From contig NC_035175.2 of assembly GCF_001659605.2 (NCBI RefSeq), forward strand, positions 31,033,705 to 31,097,704: DNA of 64,000 bases. The letters are read 5' to 3'. This DNA comes from Manihot esculenta. Taxonomy: Eukaryota > Streptophyta > Magnoliopsida > Malpighiales > Euphorbiaceae. Below the pieces are notes generated by a model. It did no database searches. It was not told the origin of the DNA and was given only the letters and a program-made list of their open reading frames with translations. Positions 9,477-20,855 of this stretch are shown one piece after another. The position numbers and the translations under genes were made by a program. Within the stretch, counting starts at the first letter, position 1; the number at the start of each line of letters is the position of its first letter.

Positions 9477-11647
9477 TGTAATACCCGGCTAGAGTCCGGC
9501 ATCGGAATTCCTGTAGTCTGGTGGAATTTTGGATGTCGGAACCCTCTAGAAGAGTATTATGTATGTTTTTCTAAAGTGTTTTAGTATGTTTTAATGTTTT
9601 AAGTATAAAGGAAAATGAGTTTTGAAAGAAAAGCACCAAGGAAGAAAAGCCAGGTTCGGCCGACGAACATGCATGGCTTTCGGGTTTCACGTTTGGCCGT
9701 CGAAGGTGGTCTGGCCAGCCACCTATAAAAGGCCCTAGGTCGGTCAAATGGATAAGATTTTCTTTCCATCCGCACGAGCTGAGGTGAGACCATGATCTTC
9801 TTTGGGTGATCTTCATGTTTTCTCAAATCTTTCATAGTTTTGATGAGTTTTTATGTTGTTTTGAAGATTTTGAGAAAAAGACCTAAGTTTTGAAGCTTGG
9901 AGACTTTGTGAGTGGATTTCTCCATATCTCCACGTTAGGATCACCTACCTTCAAGATCTTCAAGAGGTAAGTGTTGATCCTTAGCTTCTTTGATGATTTT
10001 TGAAGGTTTTATGGAAGTTTTATGGTAGAGATGCATGTTTAGGTTAAGTTGAGGTTTTTGGTGATTTTATGCATAAGCATGTTATGTGTTGAGTTTGTTA
10101 AGTTTGTTGGGGTTTTAAGTTAGTTTTGGACCCCTTTGTGCATGTACTTGAGTATATGCTTGTGGTTGAGATGTGGGTTGGATGTTTGAGTGAAGTTTGG
10201 AAGAGTTGTGCATGAGTTGAGCAAGGTTCTGACTAACTGGAGAACCCAGTTTCAGCCACCGAAGGAATGTTCGGCCGCCGAATGTGTTGAGGAGGTGGTT
10301 TCGGCTGCCTAAACCTACCCCCGAAAGATTGGACTTTCGTCTCTGGAGGGGAGGTTCGGCCGCCGAAGGTTGTGGACTTTCGGCTCTGGAGTGCCTTTCA
10401 GCCCCCGAACCTTGCCCCCGAAAGTGAGGCTTTGGTTTAGGAAGGGACTTTCGGCTGCCGAAGGTCAAGTTCGGCCGCCGAAAGTGCATGAGTTTCGACT
10501 CTGGAGAGGACTTTCGGCCGCCAAACCTGCCGCCGAAAGTGCCCTGTCCATCCTTCTTTTGCATGCTTTATGTGATTGTTTTAGGTTGTTTTAGTGGGCT
10601 TTTAGGGAGTTTTATAGACATGTTTTTGAGTTAGTTTGGTCCCTCATTTGAGTCAACCTGTGTAGGAACGGACCAGAAGAACCAGAGAGATCAGCAGTGA
10701 GTATTGCTTCAGAACCTGCAGAGTCAGTTCAGAGTCAGCCAGAGATGAGTGGAACTAAACTAAATCTTTTAATATATGAGAAAGTAAATGTTTTAGCATG
10801 TGCCATGCATCATGAAATGCAATAGGTTGATTGCATTAGAATTCACTAAGATGTGCATTGCATTATTGATTGTATTTGCGGACGGACACAGAGTGGATTC
10901 ATTAGCCCTTCTATAAAGACCTGAGGATCCCCTTTGAGGGCCGGGCATTATAAAGTCCTGAGGAGCCCGAAGGGCCGGGCACATACAGCATTAGTTGTAT
11001 TAATAAAGACCTGAGGAGCTCCATCGCGGGCCAGGCATAGTTCGAAGGGATTTTTGTTTCCGTCCGTCCGAAAGGTGATTACTTGTGAAGTGATGCATTC
11101 CATGAGATCATGTTTTAATAACATGTTTTATTGTTCAACTCACTGGGCTAGTATAGCTCACCCCTCTCCCCTAATCCCAGTTTTGCAGGTTCAGTGTACA
11201 GGAGAAAGTCAGCAGGGTACAGAAGAGTAAAGTGATGTGTAATAGTATAGTGTGGACATGTAACTATTGTAAAGAGATAGTTAGTCTTGTACAATGTATA
11301 GAATTGTGCTTGACCCAGATATGTTGTAATCCCTTTTTATATACATGGTCTCATTATGTAAATGTTTTTATTGATGTGTTTGAAAAATCAGGCTTAACAT
11401 AATATGAGTTTGACCCGCCTAGAGCAATGATGAGAGCTCTAGCAGGGGTTTTATAGTACAGAGTTAGTGCATGCACAGGTTGAGCCTTGGTACAGAGAAA
11501 AGTTATCATTTTTTTACAGAAAATGTATGATCATGTATGGGATTTTACAGGTATTCAGTGAGTATGGCAAGCTTGCTACGGGTCCCGGCAACCTTAAGTC
11601 GATCTGGATCCTAGCGCCGGTAGCAGTTCGGTTTCCGAGCTGTTACA
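9477..11647 (+). mobile_element. A-type chromovirus LTR, second copy (3' LTR)
   Basis: 2171 bp, TGTAATACCCGG to GAGCTGTTACA, followed by target duplication CGACC at 11648-11652. Highly similar to 4256-6457 with several indels. TATAAAAG is at 9724-9731; the palindrome array covers about 10255-10540; the acceptor-like TTTTGCAG ends at 11188. Confidence 0.93.
9724..9731 (+). promoter_or_regulatory. TATA box of A LTR copy 2
   Basis: TATAAAAG with the conserved TGGCCAGCCACC before it. One upstream palindrome has been lost here by a deletion relative to copy 1. Confidence 0.65.
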
Positions 11648-12301
11648 CGACCAGAGCGGCAGTCTTGGGAATTCTTTTTGTCAGAGTTTAAGAAGAAATA
11701 TGTTGGGGCCTTATATATAGAAGAGAGAAGGTGGGAGTTCTTATACCTCAGACAGGGCAGGCTTACAGTAACTAAGTATGAGCGAGAATTTGTCAGACTT
11801 AGTAAGTATGCCACAGAGATAGTTCCTACAGAGGAAGAAAGATGTAAACGCTTTGAGCAAGGATTACATGCTGATATCAGAATGTACCTCACAGCTATGC
11901 ATATTAGGGAACTTTCAGTTTTAGTGGAGATGGCCCACAGCTTGGAGCGAATTAAAGAAGAGGAGCAAAGTAGAAAGCAGAAAGGGCAACAGAAGAGGAG
12001 CCAGAGTCAGTATCAGGGACAATCCTCTGCATCTCAGACAACTAGTAAGAGACAGAGGTATTTTCAGCAGACAGGGCAGAGAGGGCCATTTAGGCAGATT
12101 CAGAGACCTGGGCAGAGTTCAGTAGTGAGGTCTGGACAGCAGACTACCTCAGTATCTAGTACAGCAGGACCAGGTAGAGGGTTACCACCAATATGTGAGC
12201 ATTGTGGCAGGAGACATGACGGAGTATGCAGGAGATTAACTGGGGCTTGCTACTTATGTGGAAGCTCAGACCACTTTATGAGGGATTGTCCTAGAGGCTA
12301 G
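11648..12301 (+). pseudogene. H gag, C-terminal part with zinc knuckle
   Basis: Continues gag after the A insertion. Blocks such as [12 protein letters not shown] and [17 protein letters not shown] are the retrotransposon gag domain. A Gln/Arg/Ser-rich basic linker follows (about 11960-12180), then a CCHC knuckle CYLCGSSDHFMRDC near 12249-12290 that would bind element RNA. TAG at 12299-12301 ends it, but the same frame runs on into the protease, as expected for a single gag-pol polyprotein. Confidence 0.88.
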
Positions 12302-15300
12302 TCAGTGCAGCTTATACAGACAGAGAGATCTATGCCGACGGGGTTTAGAGGTAGAGGTAGAGGTAGAGGTGAATCTAGCAATGTTCAAAGTCACAGAGTA
12401 TTAGAGACAGTAGATAGACCAGATACTAGAGCACCTGCCAGGGCCTATGCTATTCGTGCAAAGGAAGACTAGAACAAACCAGATGTTATAGCTGGTAAAT
12501 TTTCTATTTTTGGCAAATATGTTTATGCATTAATTGATCCTGGTTCCACACATTCATACATCAGCATACCCATCAATAATGAGAAGGGAATTGAAGTAGA
12601 CCCTTTAGAACATGATATAGCAGTGACCAATCCCTTAGGACATCTTGTGATTGTGAATAGAGTTTACAGAGATTGTCCTATATGTGTGCAAGGTCATACA
12701 TTTTTAGGTGACTTGATAGAGTTACCTTTTAGAGAGTTCGATGTGATTCTGGGTATGGATTGGTTGTCTAGACATCATGTCATAGTTGATTGTAAGTTAA
12801 AACGAGTTACACTCAAAACATTAGAGGGTTCTGAGGTTATAGTTGTGGGTGAGAGGTCAGATTACCTCTCTAATGTCATATCTGCCACTACAGCTAGGAG
12901 GTTGATTAGAAAAGGTTGTACAGCTTATCTAGCTAGTGTGATTGAAACTAAGAAGGAAGGTCCTAGTGTGTCAAACCTACCCACAGTATGTCATTTTCCA
13001 GATGTATTTCCTGAAGAGTTGTCAGGGTTACCTCCAGAAAGGGAAGTGGATTTTGCTATAGAAGTTGTGCCAGGTACCGTACCTATTTCAATTGCTCCTT
13101 ACAGAATGGCTCCTACAGAATTGAAAGAGTTGAAAATACAGTTACAAGAGTTACTTGATAAGGGCTTTATTCGACCTAGTGTTTCACCATGGGGTGCACC
13201 AGTGTTGTTTGTGAAAAAGAAAGATGGATCTCTTCGATTGTGCATTGATTACAGGCAGTTGAATAAGGTAACTATAAAGAATAAATATCCATTGCCCAAA
13301 ATAGATGATTTGTTTGATCAGTTGAAAGGGGCCAGCATTTTCTCTAAAATAGATTTGAGATCGGGTTACCATCAGTTGAGAGTTAAAGGGGTAGATGTGC
13401 CTAAGATTGCATTCAGGACACGATATGGACATTATGAGTTTTTGGTTATGCCATTTGGGTTAACAAATGCACCTGCATCATTTATGGATCTAATGAACCG
13501 AATCTTCCATCCATATTTAGACCAGTTTATTGTAGTATTCATTGATGATATTCTGGTGTACTATAAAACTAGAGAAGACCATGACAGGCATCTGAGAGTA
13601 GTATTGCAGACTCTGAGGGAAAAGCAACTTTATGCCAAGTTCAGTAAATGTGATTTTTGGCTCGATGAAATAGCATTTTTGGGACATGTTGTATCAACTG
13701 AGGGAATTAGGGTAGATCCCCAGAAGATTAAAGCTGTTCTAGAATGGAAGCCACCAAAGAATGTTGCAGAGGTCAGAAGTTTCTTGGGTCTAGCTGGGTA
13801 CTACAGACGGTTTGTGAAAGGGTTTTCACTCATAGCAGATCCATTGACTAAATTACTACATAAGAATGTTAAGTATGTTTGGGATGATAGATGTCAGACA
13901 AGTTTTGACAGATTGAAGACTATGCTCACCGAAGCACCTATACTTACACAACCTGTTTCTGGCAAGGAATTTGTGATATACAGTGATGCTTCTCACAATG
14001 GACTTGGATGTGTTTTGATGTAAGAAGGTAAAGTGATTGCCTATGCTTCTAGACAATTGAAGTCACATGAGAAGAACTATCCTACCCATGATCTAGAGTT
14101 GGCGGCCATAGTTTTTGCACTAAAGATATGGAGACATTACTTATATGGTGAGAAATGTTACATCTATACAGATCATAAAAGTCTGAAATACTTACCCACA
14201 CAAAAGGAGCTAAACCTGAGATAGAGAAGATGGCTAGAGTTACTAAAAGATTATGATTGCATTATAGATTATCACCCAGGCAAAGCTAATCTGGTAGCAG
14301 ATGCACTCAGCAGGAAATCCTTATTTGCATTAAGAGCAATGAATGCGCAGTTGACTATAGCGGATGATGGAACTATCATAACAAAATTGAAAGTTAGACC
14401 CAGCTTACTACAACAAATTAAAGAAGCACAGAAAGAAGATACAGAGATAGCTTTATGGACTAGACAAGTACAAGAGGGGAAGAAGCAGAAGCATGTGATA
14501 AGTGATGATGACTACTTGTACTATGGTGACAAAATATATGTACCTAATGTTGGAGAGTTGAAACAGAGTATTCTTACAGAGGCACACAATAGTCCATATG
14601 TTATGCATCCAGGTAGCACTAAGATGTATCAAGATTTGAAGGCGCATTATTGGTGGCTGGGTATGAAAAGAGATATAGTTGAATCTGTAACAAAATGTTT
14701 GACATGTCAACGGGTAAAAGCAGAACATCAGGTTCCATCAGGGTTGTTGCAGCCTATCGCTATACCATAATGGAAATGGGATAGAATTACCATGGATTTT
14801 GTGACAGGATTGCCACTCACACCAAGGAAGAAAGATGCCATATGGGTAATAGTTGACAAGTTAACTAAATCAGCGCATTTCTTGCCAATCAGAATGGATT
14901 ATACATTAGAAAAGTATGCAGAATTATACACTAATGAAATTGTGAGACTACATGGTGTTCCTATCTCTATCATATCAGACAGAGATCCAAGATTCACATC
15001 CAGATTTTGAAAAAAACTACATGAAGCTCTAGGGACAAGATTGAATTTTAGTACAGCTTTTCATCCTCAGACAGATGGCCAGTCAGAGAAAGTAATTCAA
15101 GTTTTGGAAGATATGTTCAGAAGTTGTGTAATTGAATTTGAAGGAAGCTGGGAAAGATATCTCCCACTAGTAGAATTTGCTTACAACAATAGTTATCAGG
15201 CTAGTATTAAGATGGCCCTTTATGAAGCATTGTACGGCAGAAAATGTAGAACCCCATTATGCTGGACAAAACTTAGTGAAGCTAAACTTGTAGGTCCAGA

Positions 15301-15471
15301 GTTGGTAAGACAGACTGGGGAGAAGGTGAAGATTATCAAAGAAAGATTGAAAGCTGCAACAGATAGGCAAAAATCTTATACAGATTTGAGAAGAAAAGAT
15401 ATAGAATTTGCTGTTGGGGACAAAGTGTTTTTAAAAGTTTCTCCATGGAAGAAAGTGCTAAGATTTGGCAA
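12302..15471 (+). pseudogene. H pol: protease, RT, RNase H, integrase (nonsense-riddled)
   Basis: All pieces lie in one frame. The protease active site is [10 protein letters not shown] (~12530), followed by [12 protein letters not shown] has [15 protein letters not shown] (~13210) and FIDDILVYY (~13540). TAA at 14021-14023 precedes RNase H (FALKIW, TDHKSL); TAG at 14222-14224 follows. The integrase zinc finger ([11 protein letters not shown]) is near 14700, then TAA 14768-14770. The integrase triad aspartates are near 14793 and 14978 and the Glu near 15080; TGA at 15008-15010 fits TGG to TGA. At 15471 a copia element interrupts. The absence of frameshifts together with many stops suggests decay mainly by base substitution. 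Confidence 0.9.
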
Positions 15472-15659
15472 TGTAGAAATATAATATTTGATGTTGTATT
15501 TCATAATAAAGATTACAACCTATTTATATATAAAAGACGGTATTTAAACAGGAAGGAAAATCAAGTCTATGATTATACAATCCCTAAGATTAAGTAACTA
15601 ACCCATCTATCAATATTTACTTCCTATATTAATATATTTACTTCCTCTAATCTATAACA
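15472..15659 (-). repeat. 3' LTR of the non-autonomous copia element
   Basis: 188 bp, TGTAGAAATATAATATTTGA to CTATAACA; differs from the right LTR at only a few positions, so the insertion is recent compared with H. Confidence 0.9.
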
Positions 15660-15749
15660 CTCCCCCTCAAGTTGGAGCATAAATTAATCATGCCCAACTT
15701 GTTACATATATAATCAACTCGTCCCATGCAACTTAGGAGACACCGAATT

Positions 15750-15860
15750 TGTAAATCCAACTTCTTCCAATAATTGACGTACCCACAAAACTTCACAAAC
15801 GGTTTTTGCCATAACTCGACATTCAGATTCAGCACTAGAACGGGAGACCACATTTTCTCA
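15750..15860 (-). pseudogene. Copia RNase H remnant
   Basis: The minus-strand translation gives SRSSAESE and MAKTVCEVLWVRQLLEEV, the signature of the Ty1/copia RNase H region. Little else of the polyprotein survives. It fixes the class (copia) and orientation of the surrounding element. Confidence 0.8.
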
Positions 15861-15999
15861 ACTTGGTAAAACGCCTTACACACATCATAAATACGAGAAA
15901 TATTCCCATTGCCAGAATATAGAAATTCCAAATACTCCATTAATTCTTTAACAAATTCATAATGATTAATAAGACTAATCATCTTACTGTGAATAGAAT

Positions 16000-16140
16000 T
16001 TTGAATCCGTGAACAGTACTCGTGACTCTTGAACAGTACTCATGAACAGTACCCGATGAACAGTACTCGTGAATAGTACCGATGAATAGTACTCGTGAAC
16101 AGTAACCGATGAATAATTCCCGTGAACAATACCTGATGAA
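16000..16140. repeat. Short GAACAGTA-rich repeats in the copia element
   Basis: Alternating CGTGAACAGTAC and GATGAACAGTAC units of about 14 bp, imperfect, directly before the 49-bp array. Both share the word GAACAG, so one may have arisen from the other. Confidence 0.7.
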
Positions 16141-16725
16141 CAGAGCCATAAGTCTCCAAATGTTACCCTTTATGGATAATCCAAATGAACAGAGTCCTAA
16201 ATCTCTAAATATTACCCTTTATGAGTAACCCAAATGAACAGAGCCCTAAGTCTCCAAACGTTACCCTTTATGAGTAACCCAAATGAACAGAGCCCTAAGT
16301 CTCCAAACGTTACCCTTTATGAGTAACCCAAATGAACAGAGCCCTAAGTATCCAAACGTTACCCTTTATGAGTAACCCAAATGAACAGAGCCCTAAGTCT
16401 CCAAACGTTACCCTTTATGAGTAACCCAAATGAACAGAGCCCTAAGTCTCCAAAGGTTACCCTTTATGAGTAACCCAAATGAACAGAGCCCTAAGTCTCC
16501 AAACGTTACCCTTTATGAGTAACCCAAATGAACAGAGCCCTAAGTCTCCAAACGTTACCCTTTATGAGTAACTCAAATGAACAGAACCCTAAGTCTCCAA
16601 GCGTTACCCTTTATGAGTAACCCAAATGAACAGAACCCTAAGTCTCCAAACGTTACCCTTTATGAGTAACCCAAATGAACAGAGCCCTAAGTCTCCAAAT
16701 GTTACTCTTTATGGGTAACCCAAAT
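16141..16725. repeat. 49-bp tandem array in the copia element, about 11-12 copies
   Basis: The unit contains AGTCTCCAAACGTTACCC, TTTATGAGTAACCC and AAATGAACAGAGCCCTA. The period is 49 bp, counted from the repeating AAGTCTCC. Central copies are almost identical and edge copies more diverged, a sign of recent expansion by unequal exchange. It is not a CRISPR array: there are no spacers. Confidence 0.9.
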
Positions 16726-16947
16726 GAATAGTATCAAAAAAATGCCTCCACCCAACACCCAAATGGAAAACGAACCACAAATCTGACAATGGAGCTGTAA
16801 GGCGACTTTGGCATCCTCTTTAGGTGAACGGTGAGAGACAAATATTATCCTAGATAGATAACACAAAAGAAAAGGAGTCCTGAGTCTCCAAAAATTTAAA
16901 CTTGACGAGAGAGAAAATAAATCTCTACAAACCTGGCTCTAATACCA

Positions 16948-17135
16948 TGTAGAAATATAATATTTGATGTTGTATTTCATAATAAAGATTACAACCTATT
17001 TATATATAAAAGACTGTATCTAAACAGGAAGGAAAATCAAGTCTATGATTATACAATCCCTAAGATTAAGCAACTAACCCATCTATCAATATTTACTTCC
17101 TATATTAATATATTTACTTCCTTTAATCTATAACA
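16948..17135 (-). repeat. 5' LTR of the non-autonomous copia element
   Basis: 188 bp, the counterpart of 15472-15659, followed by the GGCAA duplication. The PBS on the minus strand sits directly to its left (about 16933-16947). Confidence 0.9.
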
Positions 17136-17140
17136 GGCAA

Positions 17141-17505
17141 GAAAGGTAACCTAAGCCCTCGGTTTATTGGTCCATATGAAGTAATTGAGCGTGTGAGTCT
17201 CGTAGCCTACAGGCTAGCTTTACCTCCAGAGTTAGACAAAATACACAATTTCTTTCATGTATCCATGTTAAGAAGATACAGATCTGATCATTCACATGTC
17301 ATTCCAGCTGAAACCATTGATGTACAGTCTGACCTAACTTATGAAGAAGAACCAGTGAAAATTTTAGCAAGGGAAATGAAAGAGTTAACAAAATAAGAAG
17401 ATTTCCTTAGTGAAAGTGTTGTGGAGAAATCACAAGGTAGAAGAAGCTACATGGGAGAGTGAAGAAGTAATGAAGCAATAATATCCACAGCTATTCAAAA
17501 CAGGT
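17141..17505 (+). pseudogene. H pol C terminus: integrase tail and chromodomain
   Basis: Resumes the integrase frame after the copia insertion; the codon split by the target site is kept intact. [21 protein letters not shown] and TYEEEPVKIL mark the integrase C-terminal and chromodomain regions. TAA at 17394-17396; the remaining chromodomain (EATWES) lies in another frame just downstream, so a small frameshift is present. Confidence 0.85.
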
Positions 17506-17530
17506 AAAATTTCAAGGACGAAATTTCTTA

Positions 17531-17543
17531 AGAAGGGAAGAGT
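17531..17543 (+). other. Polypurine tract of H
   Basis: AGAAGGGAAGAGT lies directly before the 3' LTR start (TGTAACATCC). It is preceded by AAGGACGAAATTTC, reminiscent of the GGACGAATGTTC word seen before the A-element PPT. Confidence 0.7.
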
Positions 17544-19396
17544 TGTAACATCCACAAACCCATAGTTAGAGTAGTGACATCACTAGGTATGGATTAGGCT
17601 ATTTCACTAACAGAGCAAGTGGTATTAGGGGAGGTGCTACCTTATCCCGAGCTTATTAGGGGAGGTGCTAGCATAACTCTAAGCTGCTAATAACTGAATC
17701 ATAGAAAACTCAAATAAAGAAACAAACGTATCTAGAAATAAAGTAGACAGTTTGATTAGCAAGTCGGGAATGAGTCACTTTCGGGAGGTGCTTAGGGTTT
17801 CCCGACGTGCTTGGTTGAGGTGCTTGTTAAATCCATCATGCTTGCTTAAGTGAAAAGGACTTCTAAAGGCTAAAAGCATAATTTAGTAGGTCAATCTATG
17901 ATTATTGAAAGTTTGAAAACTAAATTGAAACATGGTAAAGAGTTTAGTAGGTTAAAGTGTGAATATGGAAAGTTAAAAGATAAAATTAAGTTACCCACCA
18001 TGTGTCACCTAACTAAGCAAAGAGGAAATGACAAAGAAAAGTGGAAAAGGTGGGTTGTCTTCTTCTTTCATTCATGTTGCCGTAGCTCACACCATTGAAG
18101 AACTAAGAATTTGTTTTGTCTTTCTCCCACCAAAGCCAAGCCAAAATCTCATCAAATCAACTTCTTCCTTTAACCAAAATTTACCATAAGACCAAGAGCT
18201 AAAGGAACAGCCATATATTGAAAGAATTGAAGAAGAAAAGTTTAGGGTTCCATATACATCAAGCTTGAAAATCAAAGGTGAGCTTAGAAATGTGTAGGAA
18301 ATGGCATCTTCTCATTTCTTCATGCATGAATTTGAATTATAAAGCTTTAATTTACAATTTATTCAATCCTTCCCTAAGATATAAATTGACCTAGGTAATG
18401 GAACATCAAAGGGAAAGGAGATAGCTAGAGAATAGAAGAGGAAAAGAAAGAGGAATTCAAGAAAGGTTTGGTGTTTGTATGATTTTCTGTTTTTCTTTGA
18501 TTCTGCCATGAATAAGTGAAATTAGGGGTTGATTTTACTTGCTGAAAATGTTGCTTTGATTGTATAAATATGTTATATGAATGTTAAAATGATGTTTGAA
18601 AGGCTTAGAGTAAAGAAATTTAACATGAGAGCTAAAAGTGTAAACCTGGCAGAATAGGTTGTTACAGGGCAGCTTGTGTTAACAACTTTATAACTTATTG
18701 TGTATTTATTTAAATTAGGCCTAAGATATACCAAATGAAAGCTGAGATAGAGAACTAAAAATTTTATGAATTAACCAAATTCTGAATCTGTAGGTAAGAT
18801 GATAAAAATTACAAGTGAACCTAAACTAGACACAGTGGTAGTGCATCCGGAACAGAGTGTATTGATTATACCATAACTAATGATGTACTCAGTAAAATTT
18901 GTTAATACCAGTGTCAAATGAATCTTAAGAAGTATACCTAAAACTTTATAGAAGACACTTAAGCTTGAATTTGTATGAAAATGCATGCATCTAATATGTT
19001 TTGTGATACTATAAACAAGTACCAATACTGGACTGATTAAAGCTTGTAAAGAAAAATTCATAACTTAAACTAGAGTGATCATATTTTCATGAATTATACC
19101 TTGTTGGAAAGATAAGACATAAATGTACATTTTTTATGAAGAAACTGAAGTCAAATTGTAATTCTAAATTGCTTCCAAATTTTATGCAATATATGGCAGA
19201 ATACAATTTTCTCAAATTCGAATGTTATGTTAACAAAGTTTTGCACTATTTTCCATGAGTTTCTCATTTTGTTAACTTTGACATATCATTTATGTATTCT
19301 GGAAATGAATTCAAATAACTTCAAATGATATGCATTTACACTAAATTAATGATACTTGGCCCTGGTAAACATAATAGGAGTCGAGGTTAGCTTAAG
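17544..19396 (+). mobile_element. H chromovirus 3' LTR, left part
   Basis: Starts TGTAACATCCACAAACCC after the PPT and runs uninterrupted to the B insertion site. With 30571-31577 it makes an LTR of about 2860 bp. An older unbroken copy at 47854-50905 confirms the order of segments. No gene: short open frames here are chance. Confidence 0.88.
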
Positions 19397-19620
19397 GGTA
19401 TGGCATACCATATAAACATACAGAGTTCGCAGTACTGCTATCGATACATGATCGATATATTTGAGGTTACAAATCAGGTACCTCATAAGCACGGTCACAG
19501 AGCCCTGCTATCACAGTTTCGGCCTCTGAGTCTACCGTTCGGCACTCTGTGTCTACCGTTATAACTCATTATCTATCTAGTCGATCCTACTATGTGTTTA
19601 TAAGGGCTGAGATCTTAATT
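19397..19620 (+). repeat. 224-bp H LTR segment present on both sides of the B element
   Basis: Starts GGTATGGCAT and is nearly identical to 30571-30794. On the right it follows the B LTR, as expected after insertion at GGTAT. On the left it is joined to the interior of a B gag gene. A normal insertion would duplicate only five bases. Confidence 0.9.
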
Positions 19621-20633
19621 GTGTGGAAACTCTCTTTTTTTGCTGGAAGAATCAAGGAAGAATACCTGGGATGCAGTCTCATAGTATATCTCCTTGCCTT
19701 CTTCTGATCAGTATCATAGGCTTGACCCACATACTGAAGCAAATCCAAGAACTTATATGTGAATTCATCAACACTCATCTCATATGTCTGTCTCAACTGT
19801 TCGAATTCAATTAGTTTCATCTCCCTAGAACTGTCAGGAAAAGCCCACCCTGCAAATTCATTGGCGAACTCTCCCCAAGACATACTGTTCATCCTGGGTT
19901 CCACATAATTCTTGAACCATTCTCTGGCCTTTTTGCATTTAAGTGTAAACCCTGCCATCTCAATGGCTCTACTGTCATCAGCTCCCAATTCACTGGTTAT
20001 CATCCTAACTGATCTGAGGTATTCAAATGGATCATCTCCCATGTTATATTTAGGAGCATCCAATTTCAAGTACTCCGTCATTTTTACTTTACCTCCAGAT
20101 GAGCTAGGTTGATGTCTGTCAATAACAGGGGCTACTGGTTCTGGTGGTGGTACTGGGTCATTTGGTTCTGGGTGTGCTGCACTTGGATGGGTAGGGGAAG
20201 GTGGATACATAGGATATGGTGGATAATAAGGGGGATAAGGCATATATGGCATGTAAGGAGGATATGGGACAAAACTCGAGTACTCCGACATACCTCCCAT
20301 CGGATACTCTGGGTCCTGCGGAAAGGATGGATAGCCAAAACCTGAGGCCGGAGCGCCTCCCTGCGACTCTCCCATACCTTCCTCAAATCTGCCTATACCC
20401 ATGCTATCATCTCTCGACTGGTCAATTTCCATAGCCTCCCTCCTTTCCTCTGATCTTCCTCCCCTAGCTGTACCTCTTCTGCTCTCGTCTACAGACCTTC
20501 TAGGATCTATTGACGTACCTTCCCTGCTAGATCTCTGAGACCTTGCCCTCGGCAATGCAGGAGGACGAGCAGCTGGTCTCTCACTCTCTGGTGGGACTCC
20601 AGTCAATCGAGCTGATCGACGAGTTCCTCTCAT
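19621..20633 (-). pseudogene. Truncated B-type gag (second, 3'-cut copy)
   Basis: Encodes the N-terminal ~338 residues of the B gag, starting MRGTRRSARLTGVPPE at 20633. It has the Pro/Tyr-rich linker (PPYMPYMPYPPYYPPYP) and the gag core (MTEYLKLDAPKY, AREWFKNYVEPRM). It breaks at GTGTGGAAAC and reads a few residues into H LTR before a stop. Nearly identical to 27103-28114. It has a PBS and LTR upstream (on its strand) but no pol, so it is the remnant of a tandem LTR-internal-LTR-internal-LTR arrangement. Confidence 0.9.
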
Positions 20634-20841
20634 CGTTACTTTCTGGAAAACAACACATAACATAGCAATTTAGCACATAAACATCACATATCAGTCATGC
20701 ACATGCAAAACTCATGGCATATCATAGCAGATAGGACTCAATACCCTATCCTAGTGGACATGATTTCCTATTGTGCTTGACCACTTTTAACCTGTATGAG
20801 CCCAACACTGTCTCTATAGGTTCGATCATGTGAACCTAGGG

Positions 20842-20853
20842 CTCTGATACCAA
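20842..20853 (-). other. PBS for the truncated B gag copy
   Basis: The minus strand reads TGGTATCAGAGC, matching the 3' end of initiator Met-tRNA, two bases after the LTR end. Confidence 0.8.
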
Positions 20854-20855
20854 TC

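Larger units (their letters stand above)
15472..17135 (-). mobile_element. Non-autonomous copia-type LTR retrotransposon inserted in the H integrase
   Basis: Flanked by GGCAA target duplications (15467-15471 and 17136-17140). LTRs of 188 bp each lie at 15472-15659 and 16948-17135, nearly identical. Minus orientation is shown by a PBS (TGGTATTAGAGCCAGG on the minus strand at about 16933-16947) beside the right LTR and a PPT (GAGGGGGAG, 15660-15669) beside the left LTR. The internal region has only a scrap of copia RNase H and a large tandem repeat, so it depends on enzymes made elsewhere. Confidence 0.92.

Noticed and set aside
16141..16725. Regular direct repeats, considered as a CRISPR array
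   Set aside because: Units are head to tail with no unique spacers, inside a copia element of a plant genome.
20109..20345. Trp-rich ORFs on the plus strand (also 27590-27826)
   Set aside because: Antisense shadow of the Pro/Tyr linker of the B gag.
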